NCBI RefSeq assembly: GCF_024213555.1
Contig: NZ_JANAVO010000001.1
Span: forward strand, 186,001-250,000
Direction: 5' to 3'
DNA: 64,000 nucleotides
Origin: Allokutzneria sp. A3M-2-11 16
Lineage (GTDB): Bacteria; Actinomycetota; Actinomycetes; Mycobacteriales; Pseudonocardiaceae
Of this stretch, positions 48,142 to 56,874 are shown in pieces; the stretch's first letter is position 1, and each line of letters opens with the position of its first letter. Below the pieces are notes generated by a model that was not told the origin of the DNA, searched no databases, and saw only the letters and a list, made by a program, of their open reading frames with translations. The position numbers and the translations under genes were made by a program.

Positions 48142-48541
48142 CCACCCGGGACGTGATGTCGGGCAGCTCCCCGAACCGGGCCCGCGCGTCCGTGGTGACG
48201 AGCGTCCGGCGGGTGGCCCGAGCGGTGGCGGCGATGATCAGGTCGTGCGCCCCTCGCGGAGTCCCGGTGCGGCGCACGTGCGCGAGCAGTTCGGCGTGGT
48301 GCACGGCGATGCCCGGCGTGTAGTCCTCGACCGGGACGACCTCGAGGACGTCGGAGATGAACGCCTGCCGGAGCCCGCGCACGGCGGCATCGGGTGCGAG
48401 CGCGACACCGGTGAGGTACTCGGCGATGGTGACCGCCGCCAGCACCGCGTCGTCGTCGGCCCCGACCACGCGGTCCAGCGCCAGCCGTCCGCGGGCGGCG
48501 TCGATCAGCACGCCGGTGTCCAGGATCAGGCGGTCGCCCAC
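48122..48541 (-). CDS. PIN-domain toxin VapC
   Basis: A 139-residue PIN ribonuclease. The acidic metal site is intact: Asp8 (LILDTGVLID), Glu41 (TIAEYLTG), Asp100 (GAHDLIIAA) and Asp118 (LVTTDAR). It probably cleaves a tRNA or rRNA when free of antitoxin. GTG start, 16 bases inside the antitoxin gene, giving coupled translation. Confidence 0.9.
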   Translation of the reverse strand: MGDRLILDTGVLIDAARGRLALDRVVGADDDAVLAAVTIAEYLTGVALAPDAAVRGLRQAFISDVLEVVPVEDYTPGIAVHHAELLAHVRRTGTPRGAHDLIIAATARATRRTLVTTDARARFGELPDITSRVVSREGS

Positions 48542-48783
48542 GGGTCCTCGTCCAGTCCGACGCCCGCGCGTGCGCCCGCGACGTCGCCCGCGAACCCCTC
48601 GTCGAGGCGTCCCGCCCAGCGACGGGCCAGTGCGGCCAGTTCCGCGCCGTTCGCCCTCGGCGCCGGGGAGAGCAGGGCGACCCGCCGCCCCCCTCGGGTG
48701 ACCACGATCGTCTCGCCCTCCTCGACCTCGTCAAGGACGGCGGAGAAGCGCCGGGAGGCTTCCGACGCGGTCAGCACCTTCAC
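48526..48783 (-). CDS. Phd/VapB-type antitoxin
   Basis: An 85-residue antitoxin. MKVLTASEASRRFSAVLDEV and EEGETIVVTRGGRRVALLSP form the Phd/YefM DNA-binding domain. The acidic, Ala/Gly-rich C-terminus (GLDEDPWATA) would wrap the toxin. It likely autorepresses through the AT-rich site just upstream. Confidence 0.88.
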   Translation of the reverse strand: MKVLTASEASRRFSAVLDEVEEGETIVVTRGGRRVALLSPAPRANGAELAALARRWAGRLDEGFAGDVAGARAGVGLDEDPWATA

Positions 48784-48791
48784 GGGGTAAC

Positions 48792-48814
48792 ACTATCAGA
48801 TTCAGATAATCAGA
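48792..48814 (-). promoter_or_regulatory. Candidate vapBC promoter/operator
   Basis: An AT-rich island in GC-rich DNA, 10-30 bases before the antitoxin start, with three TCAGA words (48796, 48802, 48810) and a TATC...GATA inverted pair. It is a plausible site for VapBC autorepression. The site is short and the assignment tentative. Confidence 0.4.
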
Positions 48815-48909
48815 ACCAGCTTGACCGGCCGCTCCCGCGCGGGTGGTCGGCATGGCACTCGCCCCGGAGACCCGGCGCAGCAGCCCGCGCTCCGGGTAGC
48901 GTGCCGCAT

Positions 48910-49626
48910 GTGACGAGGCCGAACGCACGCCGGAACGCGCTGATCACCGCACTGTTGCTGGTGATCGTCGTGGCCGGTGGCACGGCGACCGCGTTGCTGC
49001 TCTCGCGCGGTGGCGGCCAGACCGCGCCCAGCACCACCGCGCCTCCTCCGCCCGAGAAGACCACCCCGCCACCGGTCACCACGAGACCCCTGCCGCCCGC
49101 GCGCAACGCCGGCTGGCAGGTCATCGCCAACCACGACTCGGGACTGATCTACGAGGTGCCGGGCTCCTGGGCGCTGGGCGGCGCCCGGATGGCCCGCCCC
49201 GGCGGAGTGCTGTCGCTGAGCGGGCTCGCCGCCGCGCGGCCCTTCCAGTGCGACGGCAAGGAGTTCGTCCGCGGCGAGGTCGGCTCCGGCCGGATGCTCC
49301 GGCGGGACGATCCGGCGATCGTGGCGGGCGCCGTCGCCGAGGGGGCCGCCAAGTCCAACTACGGCTCCCCCACCGTCGAACTCGGTCCGCCCGCCCCGGT
49401 CGCCGTGGACAACCTCGCGGGTGCGACGGTGGTCGCCGACGTCTCCTCCACCGCGCCAAGTCCTTGCCACGCAAGCAAAGCGCGGATCACCGTGCTCGCG
49501 CTGACGGTGCCCAACGGCACGGTCGCGGTCAAGATCGAGGTGCCGGAGGACGGCAAGGACGCGCAGTTCTCGCCGAGCGCCGACGAGGTGCGCCGAATCC
49601 TGGAGTCCGTCCGCCTGCTGAGCTGA
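48910..49626 (+). CDS. Membrane-anchored extracytoplasmic protein, paralog 1
   Basis: A 238-residue protein: short basic N-terminus, one membrane helix (ALITALLLVIVVAGGTATAL), a Pro/Thr-rich spacer, and a soluble domain beginning AGWQVIANHDSGLIYEVPGS. The domain has two Cys (FQCDGKEF and SPCHASKA) likely to pair. The next gene encodes the same layout with matching positions (PGWKIVPN...LVYEVPAAW), so they are tandem duplicates. GTG at 48910; a GTG at 48901 is possible. Function unknown. Confidence 0.72.
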   Translation: MTRPNARRNALITALLLVIVVAGGTATALLLSRGGGQTAPSTTAPPPPEKTTPPPVTTRPLPPARNAGWQVIANHDSGLIYEVPGSWALGGARMARPGGVLSLSGLAAARPFQCDGKEFVRGEVGSGRMLRRDDPAIVAGAVAEGAAKSNYGSPTVELGPPAPVAVDNLAGATVVADVSSTAPSPCHASKARITVLALTVPNGTVAVKIEVPEDGKDAQFSPSADEVRRILESVRLLS

Positions 49627-49665
49627 GTTGCCTCCGCCGTGCGCCCTGGTAGTACCGTCGCTGCC

Positions 49666-50643
49666 GTGACATGGCCAGGTGGTGGACAGGACCAGCAGGG
49701 GCAGGGCGGCTGGGGCGGGTACCCCCAGCAGCAGCCGCAACAGCAGCCCCAACCGCAGTGGGGCCAGCAGGCTCCGCAGCAGCAGCCCCAGCAACCCCAG
49801 TACGGCGGGTTCGGCCAGGGCGGCTACGGCGGCCTCGGCGCCTTCGGCCAGCAGCAGCCGCCGCCGAACAAGAGCAAGCGCAACAAGGCGATCCTCTTCA
49901 GCGCGCTCGGTGTCGTGCTGGTCGCCGCCATCGTGGTCACGGTGGTCCTGCTGACCAACGGCAACAGCCCGCAGGCCGGGCCGACCACCACCACTCCCGC
50001 GGGCCCGACGACCACCACGAAGGCCATCGCGAAGCCGCCGGAGCCGATCAACGAGGCCGCGAAGAACCCGGGCTGGAAGATCGTGCCCAACCTGATCACC
50101 AGGCTGGTCTACGAGGTTCCCGCGGCCTGGAAGCCCGCCCCGACCGGGGAGACGCGGTCGGCCGCGGGCGCGGCGGGCATCAACACCATCGCCACGCTGG
50201 GGTCCTACCAGTGCGGCGGCGCGACCTACTCGCGCGGCGTCACCGGCATGGTCACGATCAGGCCGCTGGAGGGCAAACCGGGCCTGGAGGCGGGGAAGGT
50301 CGCCACCGACTTCGCCAACGGCTACGCGTCGTCGTTCTACGAGTTCTCCAAGGACGGCAAGACGCAGAAGCCGCAGGTGAAGCTCGGCCAGCCGAAACCG
50401 GTGGAGCGCCAGGGCTTCAGCGGCGTCATCCTGGAGGCCACCGCCACGACCGCGCCCGGCGAGCCGTGCATGGCGGCCACCGGCAAGGTGCTCGTGGTCG
50501 CGATGACCAACCGGCCGGAGAACGGCATCGTCATGGTGATCAACGCCGACACCGCGCCCGTGCCCGGCCAGGAATCGGCGCCGACCGCGACCGACGAAGA
50601 GCTGAACAAGATCGCCGACAGCTTCCGCGTCGCGGAGAGCTGA
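49666..50643 (+). CDS. Membrane-anchored extracytoplasmic protein, paralog 2
   Basis: A 325-residue relative of the preceding gene. It adds an N-terminal Gln/Gly/Pro-rich tail (about 65 residues, QQQPQ and GGFGQGGYGG repeats). Then comes a helix (AILFSALGVVLVAAIVVTVV), a Thr/Pro spacer (TTTTPAGPTTTT), and a domain with the two conserved Cys (SYQCGGATYSRGV and GEPCMAATGK). The low-complexity tail resembles those of actinobacterial membrane proteins with cytoplasmic partners. GTG at 49666. Function unknown. Confidence 0.72.
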   Translation: MTWPGGGQDQQGQGGWGGYPQQQPQQQPQPQWGQQAPQQQPQQPQYGGFGQGGYGGLGAFGQQQPPPNKSKRNKAILFSALGVVLVAAIVVTVVLLTNGNSPQAGPTTTTPAGPTTTTKAIAKPPEPINEAAKNPGWKIVPNLITRLVYEVPAAWKPAPTGETRSAAGAAGINTIATLGSYQCGGATYSRGVTGMVTIRPLEGKPGLEAGKVATDFANGYASSFYEFSKDGKTQKPQVKLGQPKPVERQGFSGVILEATATTAPGEPCMAATGKVLVVAMTNRPENGIVMVINADTAPVPGQESAPTATDEELNKIADSFRVAES

Positions 50644-50650
50644 TCGCGCG

Positions 50651-51343
50651 ATGGGCCCGAACCGCTTGGTGCTGTGGGACATCGACCTCACGCTGGTCGA
50701 ACTGCGCGGGCTCGGCATGCACTGGTACCGCCGCGCGCTGGCCGCCGCGACCGGGACCGAGCTGGTGCACGAACCGCCCACCGCGGGCCGCACGGAGCGC
50801 TGGATCAGCACGGAGATCCTGACCGCGCACGGGTTGCCCACCGATGACGCCTCGGTGCGCGGGCTCTTCGCCGCGCTCACCGAGGCCGTCGAGGCGGACC
50901 TGGACGTGCTGCCCGTGCGCGGGCGCGCGCTGCCGGGTGCGGTCGAGGCGCTGGACGCGCTCGCGCTGCGCGCGGACGTGGTGCAGGGCTTGGTCACCGG
51001 GAACCTGGTCGAGGTCGCCAAGCACAAGCTCGGCGCCTTCGGCCTGGACCGGCGGCTGGACCTGACGATCGGCGGCTACGGCGCGGAGTCCCTGGTGCGA
51101 GCCGATCTCGTCGCCACCGCCGTCGAGGCCGCGACCGCGAGGCACACCAAGGGTTTCGCGGCCGACGCGGTGATCGTCATCGGGGACAGCCCGCACGACA
51201 TCACCGCGGCCCGGCACCACGGCGCGGTCGCGGTGGGGGTGGCGACGGGTCACAGCAGCGCCGCGGAGCTGCGAGCCGCCGGGGCCGACGTCGTCCTGGC
51301 CGACCTCGCCGATACCGCGGCGGTACTGGAAATCCTTGTGTAG
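50651..51343 (+). CDS. HAD-family hydrolase
   Basis: A 230-residue phosphatase-like protein. LVLWDIDLTLVELRG is motif I (Asp10, Asp12); LVTGNLVEVAKHKLGAFGLD is the motif II/III region (Thr, Lys); VIVIGDSPHDITAARHHG is motif IV. The helical cap lies between I and II, as in phosphoglycolate phosphatase-like enzymes. It follows the paralog pair at 7 bases and ends at a terminator, so the three form an operon. Confidence 0.88.
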   Translation: MGPNRLVLWDIDLTLVELRGLGMHWYRRALAAATGTELVHEPPTAGRTERWISTEILTAHGLPTDDASVRGLFAALTEAVEADLDVLPVRGRALPGAVEALDALALRADVVQGLVTGNLVEVAKHKLGAFGLDRRLDLTIGGYGAESLVRADLVATAVEAATARHTKGFAADAVIVIGDSPHDITAARHHGAVAVGVATGHSSAAELRAAGADVVLADLADTAAVLEILV

Positions 51344-51345
51344 CA

Positions 51346-51379
51346 ACGGGGAGCGGGACCGTCCGGCCCCGCTCCCCGT
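51346..51379. terminator. Bidirectional terminator
   Basis: ACGGGGAGCGGG and CCCGCTCCCCGT form a perfect 12-bp stem with a 10-base loop between convergent HAD and CocE-type genes. Confidence 0.85.
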
Positions 51380-51388
51380 CAGTGCGAC

Positions 51389-53251
51389 CTAGCGCACGCT
51401 CCCGACGATCGGCAGCTCCAGGTTGCTCGGCGCGAGCGCGATCTCCACCTTGTTCGCCTTGGCGTCGGCGGCGATGTAGCTCGGCAGGTTCTGCACCAGG
51501 ACCAGGCCGATGCGGTGCCCGGCCGGGAACACGTAGTCCTTCGGGTGCAGCTCCCACTGGACCCGGTAGGTCCGGCCCGGCACCAGGTCCTGGCCCTGGG
51601 TGAGCGACTGGTGGTTCTTCATGTCGATCGACCCGCGGGTGATCACCTTGTACGGCGTGGCCGCGGTGACCTCGGCGGGCGGGGCCGCGCAACCGGTGCG
51701 CCGGTCGAGGTCGGCCTGTTCGCAGGAGTCGGTCATCAGCTCGATCGGCGACTTGCCCAGCGCCTCGGTGCGCGTCGCCTGGCCGTAGTCGACCAGCAGC
51801 GCCGTCAGCGGGGCACTGGTGGTGTCCGCGCTGGCGTTCACGCTCACCTTCGCCGTCCCGGACAGGCGGACGGCCTCCTTCAGCGGCGCGGTCAGGTAGG
51901 CGAGGCGGTTCGCCTTGGCCAGTTCGGGGTCACCGGCCGCCACGGCCTCCGTCTGCGTCTTCAGGTCGGTGATCAGCTGCTTGCCCGGATCGGCCACCGG
52001 CTGCGGCTTGAGCACGCCCGGCTCGCCCTGGCCACCTGCGCCGAGGAACAGCTTCGCCTTCTTCGCCGCGGCGTCCGGCCAGCTGCCGTGGGTCTCCCAG
52101 GCGCCGTCCGGCCGCTGGACGTCGGCCATCGGCTCGGACATGACGCCGTTCTGCAGGCCGAGCAGCCAGTGGTCCATCCACCGGTGCATGGCCTTCTCCC
52201 ACTCGGCCTTGCGGAAGCCGATCGGGTCGCTGTGCGCGCCCCGGTGCAGCCAGATCTTGCGCGGCACGTTGAGCTTCTGCAGCTCGTACCACCACTTGGA
52301 GAAGTGCCCCGGCTTGACGTTCCAGTCCTCCTGGCCGTGCACCACGAACACCGACGCCTTCACCTTGGCCGCGTCCGGGCGGTAGTCCCGCTCCGACCAG
52401 AACTTGGTGTAGTCGTAGGTGTCGTCGCCCGCCTGGTCGCCGAGTTCCTTCACGAATGCGGCGCACTTCGCCTTGGCGGCCGGGCTGATCACGTAGTTGG
52501 CCAGCCACTCCGGGTACCGCTTGCCCCACGCGCCGTAGTAGCCGATGCCCTGGTCGCGGGTGTAGTCGTACCAGCTGGAGATCGCGGCGATCGGCACGAT
52601 GGTCTTGAGGCCGTCCACGCCGCGCGCGGCGAGCGCGTTGGGCAGCGTGCCGTTGTAGGAGACGCCGAGCATGCCGACGGCACCGGTGCTCCACGACGCC
52701 ACGGCGGGCTTGCCGTCCGCGTAGTAGGCCTTCGCGCGGCCGTTGAGCCAGTCGACCGAGGCTTCGATGGACGAGGTGTCCTCGGAGTCACCGGTGGTCG
52801 GGCAGCCCTGGGAGCGGGCCGTGCCCTGCATCTCGACCTCGACGACGGCGTAGCCGCGCGGCACGAAGAACTCGTCGTACCAGCGACCGAAGCCGCGCGG
52901 GGCCGCGCCGGGCAGGAAGTTCTCGTCGCCGCCGCGGGCGCGGGCGGTGGCCGCGGCGGAGTAGTACGGGCTGGCCTCCATGACGGTGGCCGACTTCAGC
53001 CCGGTGTTGGTCTCCTTGGGCCGCATCACATCCGCGGCGATGCGGTCCGGTTTGCCGTCCGCGTCACTGTCGATCTTGGACTCGATGTAGACCGTCTCCC
53101 GGATCGCCTCGGCGTGGGAGTAGATCGGCTTGGTCTCGTTGTCGACGATATTTCCGGACGGCTGCGCGAAAGCGGGAACCCCGGTGAGGGTCGCCGCTGC
53201 CGCTGCCGCCAACCCGGTCAAGAGCGCGATCGATCTGCGCACGTGTCGCAT
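51389..53251 (-). CDS. Secreted CocE/NonD X-Pro dipeptidyl-peptidase
   Basis: A 620-residue secreted serine peptidase or acylase of the S15/CocE family. Signal peptide MRHVRRSIALLTGLAAAAAA; nucleophile in GVSYNGTLPN (GxSYxG); late His in LHRGAHSDP. The C-terminal beta-sandwich is present (VQWELHPKDYVFPAGHRIGL). ATG at 53251 with AGGAGG 6-7 bases upstream. It likely clips X-Pro dipeptides from extracellular peptides, working with the two secreted proteases of this window. Confidence 0.9.
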   Translation of the reverse strand: MRHVRRSIALLTGLAAAAAATLTGVPAFAQPSGNIVDNETKPIYSHAEAIRETVYIESKIDSDADGKPDRIAADVMRPKETNTGLKSATVMEASPYYSAAATARARGGDENFLPGAAPRGFGRWYDEFFVPRGYAVVEVEMQGTARSQGCPTTGDSEDTSSIEASVDWLNGRAKAYYADGKPAVASWSTGAVGMLGVSYNGTLPNALAARGVDGLKTIVPIAAISSWYDYTRDQGIGYYGAWGKRYPEWLANYVISPAAKAKCAAFVKELGDQAGDDTYDYTKFWSERDYRPDAAKVKASVFVVHGQEDWNVKPGHFSKWWYELQKLNVPRKIWLHRGAHSDPIGFRKAEWEKAMHRWMDHWLLGLQNGVMSEPMADVQRPDGAWETHGSWPDAAAKKAKLFLGAGGQGEPGVLKPQPVADPGKQLITDLKTQTEAVAAGDPELAKANRLAYLTAPLKEAVRLSGTAKVSVNASADTTSAPLTALLVDYGQATRTEALGKSPIELMTDSCEQADLDRRTGCAAPPAEVTAATPYKVITRGSIDMKNHQSLTQGQDLVPGRTYRVQWELHPKDYVFPAGHRIGLVLVQNLPSYIAADAKANKVEIALAPSNLELPIVGSVR

Positions 53252-53385
53252 GCTGTCCTCCTGGACGCCCACCCAGCAGGGTTTCGGGTGAGCCACGAGA
53301 TCCAGGCAACCGGTCGGCGCGGGAGCGCGGAAGCGACCAAAGGCGGGTGATTTTCACGCTTTGCCGTCCACTTGGCCGAACCAGC

Positions 53386-53525
53386 GGGGTTCCCCCGTCT
53401 TCAAGTACCGCGAACCCCCGCCCCCAGCACCGAAAACCGCCACCAACCCCGGCCGCGGCGCGGGGTTGGTGGCGGTTGACGACAGCTGTGAGCCGGGTTC
53501 GGGGGACTTGAAGACCGGCGAACCC
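53386..53525. repeat. GTCTTCAAG palindromic element, complete copy F
   Basis: The left end GGGTTCCCCCGTCTTCAAGT and right end ACTTGAAGACCGGCGAACCC are near-complementary. The inner stem is AACCGCCACCAACCCC with GGGGTTGGTGGCGGTT, an exact pair that differs from copies D and B at paired positions. It lies between the proS 3' end and the CocE-type gene. Confidence 0.87.
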
Positions 53526-53549
53526 GGGCTGGGTCAGCTCCGGCAGAGC

Positions 53550-55298
53550 TCAGTTCCGGCAGAGGTCGACAAGATGCGCGACGACCTTGTCCACGCCGAC
53601 CTCGACGCGCTCGCCGCTGGCCCGGTCCTTCACCTCGACCACGCCGTTGGCCAGGCCGCGGCCCACCACCAGGATCGTCGGCACCCCGACCAGCTCCGCG
53701 TCGGCGAACTTCACGCCCGGCGAGGCCTTGCGGTCGTCGAGGAGCACCCGCACCCCGGCCGCGTCCAGCTCGGCGGCGATCCGCTCACCGCCCTCGCGCA
53801 CGGCCTCGTCCTTGCCCGCGACGACCACGTGCACGTCGGCGGGCGCGATCTCGCGCGGCCACACCAGGCCCTTGTCGTCGGCGCGCTGCTCCGCGATCAC
53901 GGCGAGCGCGCGGGAGACACCGATGCCGTAGGAGCCCATGGTGATGCGCACGGGCTTGCTGTCCGGGCCGAGCGCGTCCAGGCCGAACGCGTCGGCGTAC
54001 TTGCGGCCGAGCTGGAAGATGTGGCCGATCTCGATACCGCGCGCCATGACGAGCTTGCCGCCGCCGTCCGGGGACTCGTCGCCCTCGCGCACCTCGGCGG
54101 CCTCGATCGTGCCGTCCGGGGTGAAGTCGCGGCCCGCGACCAGGTCCACCACGTGGTGGTCGGCCTTGTCCGCACCTGTCACCCACGCCGTCCCGGTGAC
54201 GACGCGCGGGTCGACCAGGTAGCGGACTCCGTTGTCCTGCAACGCCTTCGGGCCGATGTAGCCCTTGACCAGCCACGGGTTCGCCTTGAAGTCGGCCTCC
54301 TCGACCAACGCGATCTCGGCGGGCGCGAGCCCGGCCTCCACGCGCTTGAGGTCCACCTCGCGGTCGCCCGGCAGGCCGATCGCCAGCAGCGTCCAGTCCT
54401 TCTCCCCAGGCACGCGGGTCTTGACCAGGACGTTCTTCAGCGTGTCCGCGCCGGTGAACTCCCTGCCGAGCCCGGCGCCGTTGAGGAAGGCGACCAGCGT
54501 CTCGATGGTCGGGGTGTCCGGGGTGTGGTGCACCTGCGCGGCGGGCAGGCCGTCGAGCGCGCGCGCGGGCGGGACCGGGGTGGTCACGGCCTCCACGTTC
54601 GCGGCGTACCCGCTGTCCAGGCAGCGCACGTAGGTGTCCTCGCCGACCTCCGCGGGCGCCAGGAACTCCTCGCTCGCCGAGCCGCCCATCGCGCCCGAGA
54701 CCGCGGAGACGATGTGGTACTCGATGCCGAGCCGCTCGAAGATCCGGATGTAGGCGTCGCGGTGCGCCTGGTAGGACGTGGAGAGGCCGTCGTCGTCGAG
54801 GTCGAAGGAGTAGGAGTCCTTCATGACGAACTCGCGGCCGCGGAGGATGCCCGCCCGCGGGCGCTCCTCGTCCCGGTACTTGTTCTGGATCTGGTAGAGC
54901 ACGACCGGGTAGTCCTTGTAGGAGCTGAACTCACCCTTGACCATCAGGGTGAACAGCTCCTCGTGCGTCGGCCCGAGCAGGTAGTCGGCGTTCTTGCGGT
55001 CCTTGAGGCGGAACAGCGTGTCGCCGTACTCGGTCCAGCGGCCGGTGCTCTCGTAGGCCTCGCGCGGCAGCAGCGCGGGGAAGTGCACCTCCTGCGCGCC
55101 GATCGCGTCCATCTCCTCGCGGACGATCCGCTCGACGTTGCGCAGCACGCGCCAGCCCAGTGGCAGCCAGGAGTACACGCCCGGGGCGACACGGCGTACG
55201 TACCCGGCGCGCACGAGGAGCTTGTGGCTGGGCACCTCTGCGTCGGCCGGGTCCTCACGCAGGGTCCGCAGGAACAGCGACGACATCCTGGTGATCAC
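53550..55298 (-). CDS. proS: Prolyl-tRNA synthetase
   Basis: Class II synthetase charging tRNA-Pro. The 582-residue bacterial-type enzyme has motif 1 ([20 protein letters not shown]), motif 2 ([20 protein letters not shown]), the editing INS domain inserted at about 225-390, and motif 3 ([15 protein letters not shown]). The C-terminal anticodon domain ends [10 protein letters not shown]. The GTG at 55298 matches the usual start. It sits upstream of the rimP-nusA block as in mycobacteria, but several accessory genes intervene. Confidence 0.95.
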   Translation of the reverse strand: MITRMSSLFLRTLREDPADAEVPSHKLLVRAGYVRRVAPGVYSWLPLGWRVLRNVERIVREEMDAIGAQEVHFPALLPREAYESTGRWTEYGDTLFRLKDRKNADYLLGPTHEELFTLMVKGEFSSYKDYPVVLYQIQNKYRDEERPRAGILRGREFVMKDSYSFDLDDDGLSTSYQAHRDAYIRIFERLGIEYHIVSAVSGAMGGSASEEFLAPAEVGEDTYVRCLDSGYAANVEAVTTPVPPARALDGLPAAQVHHTPDTPTIETLVAFLNGAGLGREFTGADTLKNVLVKTRVPGEKDWTLLAIGLPGDREVDLKRVEAGLAPAEIALVEEADFKANPWLVKGYIGPKALQDNGVRYLVDPRVVTGTAWVTGADKADHHVVDLVAGRDFTPDGTIEAAEVREGDESPDGGGKLVMARGIEIGHIFQLGRKYADAFGLDALGPDSKPVRITMGSYGIGVSRALAVIAEQRADDKGLVWPREIAPADVHVVVAGKDEAVREGGERIAAELDAAGVRVLLDDRKASPGVKFADAELVGVPTILVVGRGLANGVVEVKDRASGERVEVGVDKVVAHLVDLCRN

Positions 55299-55380
55299 TG
55301 GCTGAACTCCTTCTGCTGTGGTTCGAGCAGCCTAACGATGGGCTGCCGGTTGTCGGTGGGCGCGTCTACCGTTCGCCCTC

Positions 55381-55743
55381 ATGGGACTCAACATCGCGTG
55401 CCTCACCATCGACTGCGCCGACCCGGCGAAGCTGACCGGCTTCTGGACCGAGGCGCTGGACCTCGAGGTCGTCGCCGACCTGGGCGAGTTCGTCTTCCTG
55501 GCGCCCAAGGACGCCCGCGGCGCCGCGCTCGGCCTGCAGAGGGTCGACGAGCCGAAGGACCGCAAGAACCGCGTGCACATGGACCTCAGCGCCGACGACC
55601 GGGCCGCCGAGGTGGAGCGGCTGGTCGGGCTCGGCGCCGCCGTCCAGGGCGAGTTCACCGTTCCGGGGCTGACCTGGACGGTGCTCACCGATCCCGAGGG
55701 CAACGAGTTCTGCGTCTCCGAGCGCTCCGAGATGCCGACCTGA
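55381..55743 (+). CDS. VOC-family (glyoxalase-like) protein
   Basis: A 120-residue single VOC unit pair. LTIDCADPAKLTGFWTEALD is the opening beta-alpha-beta module, NRVHMDLSADD the central metal-site strand (His), and TVLTDPEGNEFCVSE the final strand (Glu). It may bind a metal and a small substrate or drug. Substrate unknown. Divergent from proS. Confidence 0.87.
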   Translation: MGLNIACLTIDCADPAKLTGFWTEALDLEVVADLGEFVFLAPKDARGAALGLQRVDEPKDRKNRVHMDLSADDRAAEVERLVGLGAAVQGEFTVPGLTWTVLTDPEGNEFCVSERSEMPT

Positions 55744-55834
55744 GCGGATAACCGACGGCTATCACAGCGGGTCTTGGACGCCGGGCGGGGTCCGGCAACA
55801 GGCTGCTCCCATGCAGACGACCAAGGGAGCGGAC

Positions 55835-56854
55835 ATGCGTTACGTCCTGTTCGGCGACTCCGGCCTCCGGGTGTCCGAGCTCGCGCTGGGCACGATGACC
55901 TTCGGCGACGACTGGGGCTGGGGCGCCGACGCCGCGGAGAGCCGCAAGCAGCTGGAGGTCTTCGCCGAGGCGGGCGGCAACCTGATCGACACCGCGAACA
56001 AGTACACCAACGGCAGCGCGGAGCGGATCGTCGGCGGGCTGATCGCCGCGGACCGGGACCGGTGGGTGGTCTCGACCAAGTACACGCTGTCGATGGGCCC
56101 GGACCCCAACGCCTCCGGCAACTCCCGCAAGAACCTGGTGCGGTCGCTGGAGGCGTCGCTGCGCAGGCTCGACACGGACTACGTGGACATCCTGTGGGTG
56201 CACGCGTGGGACTTCCTGACCTCGCCGTCGGAGGTCATGCGCGCGCTCGACGACCAGGTCAGCGCGGGCAAGGTGCTCTACCTCGGAGTCTCCGACGCGC
56301 CCGCGTGGCAGATCGCGCGCATGCAGACCATGGCCGAGCTGCGCGGCTGGAACCCGTTGGCGGGACTCCAGGTCGAGCACTCGCTGGTGCAGCGCGACGT
56401 GGAGCGCGAGCTGCTGCCGATGGCCGACGCGCTCGGCCTCGGGGTGACGGCGTGGGCGCCGCTCGGCGGCGGTGTGCTGACCGGGAAGTATCGCAGCCTT
56501 GAGGGCGAGCGCCGGTACGCGGAGCAGCCGGAGTGGAAGCTGCGCGTCGGCGACGCGGTGGTCGAGGTGGCCAACGAGCTGGGATTCACCCCGGCGCAGG
56601 TGGCGCTCGCGTGGCTGCGGCAGCACACCGAGCAGCCGATCATCCCGCTGATCGGGGCCAGGACCGCGGCCCAGCTCGAACAGAGCCTCGCGGTGACCGG
56701 GATCGCGCTGCCCCAGGAGCACCTGGACCGGCTGTCCGCGGTGTCCGCGCCCACGCTCGGGTTCCCGCACGACTTCCTCGCCCAGCCGGACATCCGCCAG
56801 GTGGTGCTCGGCGACCAGGCCGACCTGATCGTCCCGCCCCGCCGCCCGCGCTGA
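55835..56854 (+). CDS. Aldo/keto reductase
   Basis: A 339-residue NADPH-dependent reductase. Catalytic tetrad: Asp52 (GNLIDTANKY), Tyr57, Lys82 (VVSTKYTL) and His in ILWVHAWD. The C-terminal cofactor region PIIPLIGARTAAQLEQSLA is as in the AKR12/13-like branch. The ATG at 55835 follows AAGGGAG. Substrate unknown. YaaA follows 20 bases later, so both may respond to oxidative or aldehyde stress (inference). Confidence 0.9.
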   Translation: MRYVLFGDSGLRVSELALGTMTFGDDWGWGADAAESRKQLEVFAEAGGNLIDTANKYTNGSAERIVGGLIAADRDRWVVSTKYTLSMGPDPNASGNSRKNLVRSLEASLRRLDTDYVDILWVHAWDFLTSPSEVMRALDDQVSAGKVLYLGVSDAPAWQIARMQTMAELRGWNPLAGLQVEHSLVQRDVERELLPMADALGLGVTAWAPLGGGVLTGKYRSLEGERRYAEQPEWKLRVGDAVVEVANELGFTPAQVALAWLRQHTEQPIIPLIGARTAAQLEQSLAVTGIALPQEHLDRLSAVSAPTLGFPHDFLAQPDIRQVVLGDQADLIVPPRRPR

Positions 56855-56874
56855 CCCCGGCCTAAGCTCTGCGC

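Noticed and set aside
48802-51027. 741-codon minus-strand frame
   Set aside because: It is antisense to the paralog pair and part of the HAD gene, all of which have signal-anchor or catalytic motifs.
53361-55751. Plus-strand frame through proS and the VOC gene
   Set aside because: It is antisense to proS, and its first codons are translated element F.
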